From: Deltaproteobacteria bacterium
GTDB lineage: Bacteria; Desulfobacterota; Syntrophia; Syntrophales; UBA5619
NCBI GenBank assembly: GCA_021817825.1
Contig: JAKAFS010000007.1
Location: 1-63,838 of the forward strand
Direction: 5' to 3'
DNA: 63,838 nucleotides
Part shown: piece after piece, positions 62,376 through 63,838 of the stretch
Numbering within the stretch: position 1 is the first letter of the stretch
How the letters are laid out: each line of letters starts with the position of its first letter
Notes under the pieces: model-generated
The model's database searches: none
What the model saw: only the letters and a program-made list of their open reading frames with translations
What the model was told of the DNA's origin: nothing
Position numbers and translations under genes: made by a program

Positions 62376-62810
62376 GTGGTTCCTTTCTCTATTCATGTGC
62401 GCCGGACGCGGCGCCCTTCTAAAAAACAAGCCCCTGCTTTGGTGACAGAGGCGGAGATCAATGGTTTCAAGCTGTTCACCACGTTAAAGCCGCTCGGATG
62501 ACGGCGCCGCCGTTGTCACAGATGACGCCTGCCTTGCCCTTCCGTTCAGACCTGTTCCAAGCGGAGGGGTGGACTATCAGATAAGGCCCCGCGTGTCAAG
62601 GGAAAGATCTGTGAAGGCAAGATCTTGAGGGGCAGGGTGGGCCGATCAGGCAACCGGCTGTCCGGAGCAGCGGATATTCACCTGCGTCGGCGCCCCATGA
62701 GGCGATTCCGCCGCTTACGCCTTGCAACATCGTTTCGCGCCTGCCGAATATTCCTTGCCGCCCCCGGGAAAAGCGGATAAAATCCCGTCCCGATGGCAAG
62801 CGGAGGGAGC
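62376..62810. other. Intergenic region, nothing recognised
   Basis: A 435-base GC-rich gap between two divergent genes. Open frames in it lack ribosome sites or family features. I see no repeat or clear promoter. Confidence 0.5.
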
Positions 62811-63578
62811 ATGGCGGATCCATCATCCTACAGCCGGGCAATCGCCCTGTCCCGCAAGATCGCCCTGGCGGTCGGCACACCCCTCTTTTATCGAGAGCGG
62901 GCCCGGGAAGTCGCCCTTTCGCATACGCTCTTCGACAATGAACCGCTGATTGCCGCAGCGATGGCAATCGTCGAGGCCCAGGGCGACTCTCCCGGCCATG
63001 GCATGAACCACGTCAGGAAAGTGGCCATCGACAGCGGCGCCCTGATGCTTATCGAAGCAGGGGCGCTCCCCGAAAGAGCGCTGCATCGCCAAGTGCTGCT
63101 GGCGCAGGTGGCAGGCCTTTTCCATGACATCCGGCGGGAGAAAAGGAGCCATGCCCGGCAAGGGGCAAAAGCGGCGGAGCGGCTTTTGGCCCCCTTTCCC
63201 CTGAATGCCGGCGAGCGAGCGGACATTGCCCAGGCGATTCGCAACCACGAGGCCTTCCATCCCTGCCGGGACGGCGCCGCGAAAAGCGCGCAGATGCTCT
63301 CCGACTGTCTTTACGATGCCGACAAGTTCCGCTGGGGTCCCGACAACTTCACCGACACCCTCTGGGCCATGGCCATCCCCGGCGGTCTTCCCCTGGAGGC
63401 GCTTCTGCCCCGCTTCGGATCGGGGATGGAAAAGATAGAAAGTATCAGGGAAAGCTTTCGCACCGCGACGGGGAAAAGGTACGGCCCCGACTTCATCGAC
63501 CGCGGGCTTACGATCGGCAGAAGGCTCCAGGCGGCCTTGACCGAAAACGCGACAGGAGAGACGCCATGCAGACACTGA
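62811..63578 (+). CDS. HD-domain phosphohydrolase
   Basis: A 255-residue protein with the HD metal motifs HGMNHVRKVA, GLFHDIRREK, IRNHEAFHP and DADKF. It probably cleaves a phosphate ester. The GGAGGGAG just before the ATG at 62811 supports this start; an ATG at 62793 has no ribosome site. It overlaps the next gene by 13 bases. Confidence 0.82.
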   Translation: MADPSSYSRAIALSRKIALAVGTPLFYRERAREVALSHTLFDNEPLIAAAMAIVEAQGDSPGHGMNHVRKVAIDSGALMLIEAGALPERALHRQVLLAQVAGLFHDIRREKRSHARQGAKAAERLLAPFPLNAGERADIAQAIRNHEAFHPCRDGAAKSAQMLSDCLYDADKFRWGPDNFTDTLWAMAIPGGLPLEALLPRFGSGMEKIESIRESFRTATGKRYGPDFIDRGLTIGRRLQAALTENATGETPCRH

Positions 63579-63838
63579 CCATCACCACCCGCGCCCGGTT
63601 CGAAATGCTCGATATCACGGAGCCAGTAGCGGCCCTGGTCCGGAAAAGCGGCATCAGCCAAGGGAGCTGCCACGTCTTTGTTCCCCACACGACGGCGGCG
63701 GTGACGATCAATGAAAACGCCGATCCGGACGTTCCGCAGGACATCCTGACGGGCCTGGATCGGATCATCCCCCTTTCCGCCGGCTATCGGCACGGCGAAG
63801 GAAACTCGGCGGCCCATATCAAGGCGTCGCTCTTCGGA
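63566..63838 (+). CDS. YjbQ/UPF0047-family protein, truncated by the window end
   Basis: The visible 91 residues begin MQTLTITTRARFEMLDIT and include SGISQGSCHVFVPHTTAAVTI and NENADPDVPQD, the signature of the YjbQ/secondary thiamine-phosphate synthase family. The gene continues past the window. AGGAGAG precedes the ATG. It overlaps the HD gene, so the two are translationally coupled. Confidence 0.88.
   Translation, partial: MQTLTITTRARFEMLDITEPVAALVRKSGISQGSCHVFVPHTTAAVTINENADPDVPQDILTGLDRIIPLSAGYRHGEGNSAAHIKASLFG

Noticed and set aside
62596-62967. 123-codon minus-strand frame before the HD gene
   Set aside because: It lacks a ribosome site and overlaps the HD gene, whose motifs are intact.

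Overview
This 63.8 kb window is high-GC chromosomal DNA from a diderm (Gram-negative-type) bacterium. The gene content suggests a Desulfobacterota/Syntrophia-like anaerobe: a fused ADP-forming acyl-CoA synthetase, bacteriohemerythrin, a ferritin-like protein, a flavodoxin-ferredoxin fusion, several chemoreceptors, a LolA-like protein and a YadA adhesin. That placement is inference from gene content, since no rRNA is present. About 50 protein genes and three tRNAs can be supported. There is no CRISPR array, no transposase and no recognisable prophage.

Layout. 0-3.6 kb: MOT1-type transporter, methyltransferase and pyruvate kinase, all on the minus strand. 3.6-7.2 kb: a gene-poor stretch with one possible small gene, a cytoplasmic chemoreceptor, and a toxin-antitoxin pair whose toxin reading frame is broken by one base. 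7.2-15 kb: an accessory-looking block, bounded by a 39-bp direct repeat. It holds a Tat-exported nitroreductase, a DUF4405 cytochrome b pair, a 1077-residue STAND-ATPase/BTAD regulator, a small unknown protein and a YadA trimeric autotransporter. 15-18.8 kb: an ABC exporter/LolA-like/NhaA operon. 19-22.9 kb: an inositol-monophosphatase family enzyme, then a phosphatidylserine decarboxylase/DksA/Lgt-like operon and an arsenate reductase. 23-48 kb: a large phosphate-starvation island with two pstS genes, alkaline phosphatase, two chemoreceptors, a secreted metallophosphoesterase with PhoH2, an 815-residue unknown protein, a hybrid histidine kinase, a c-di-GMP EAL/CBS/GGDEF protein and the full pstSCAB-phoU-phoR-phoB operon. 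48-63.8 kb: mostly housekeeping genes (3-hydroxyacyl-CoA dehydrogenase, NudC, aminotransferase, MFS, lytic transglycosylase, SerS, tRNA-Ser x2, tRNA-Arg, hemerythrin, UbiA-type prenyltransferase, acyl-CoA synthetase, HD protein, YjbQ cut by the window end).

The most interesting signal is regulatory. Reading both strands, I find ten sites with one architecture: four pentamers of the TTCAC/TTCAT/GTCAT type, exactly 11 bp apart, then 10 bp to a -10-like hexamer. This is the geometry of a PhoB-activated promoter, and phoB itself is in the window. The sites precede the two pstS genes, the phosphatase-phoH2 operon, the 815-residue unknown protein, the c-di-GMP protein, the phosphatidylserine decarboxylase operon, two divergent chemoreceptor operons and pyruvate kinase. 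One site faces no gene. If they are real, they join phosphate uptake to membrane-lipid enzymes, second-messenger turnover, chemotaxis, glycolysis and an undescribed protein. All were found by eye and need a computed motif model and an experiment.
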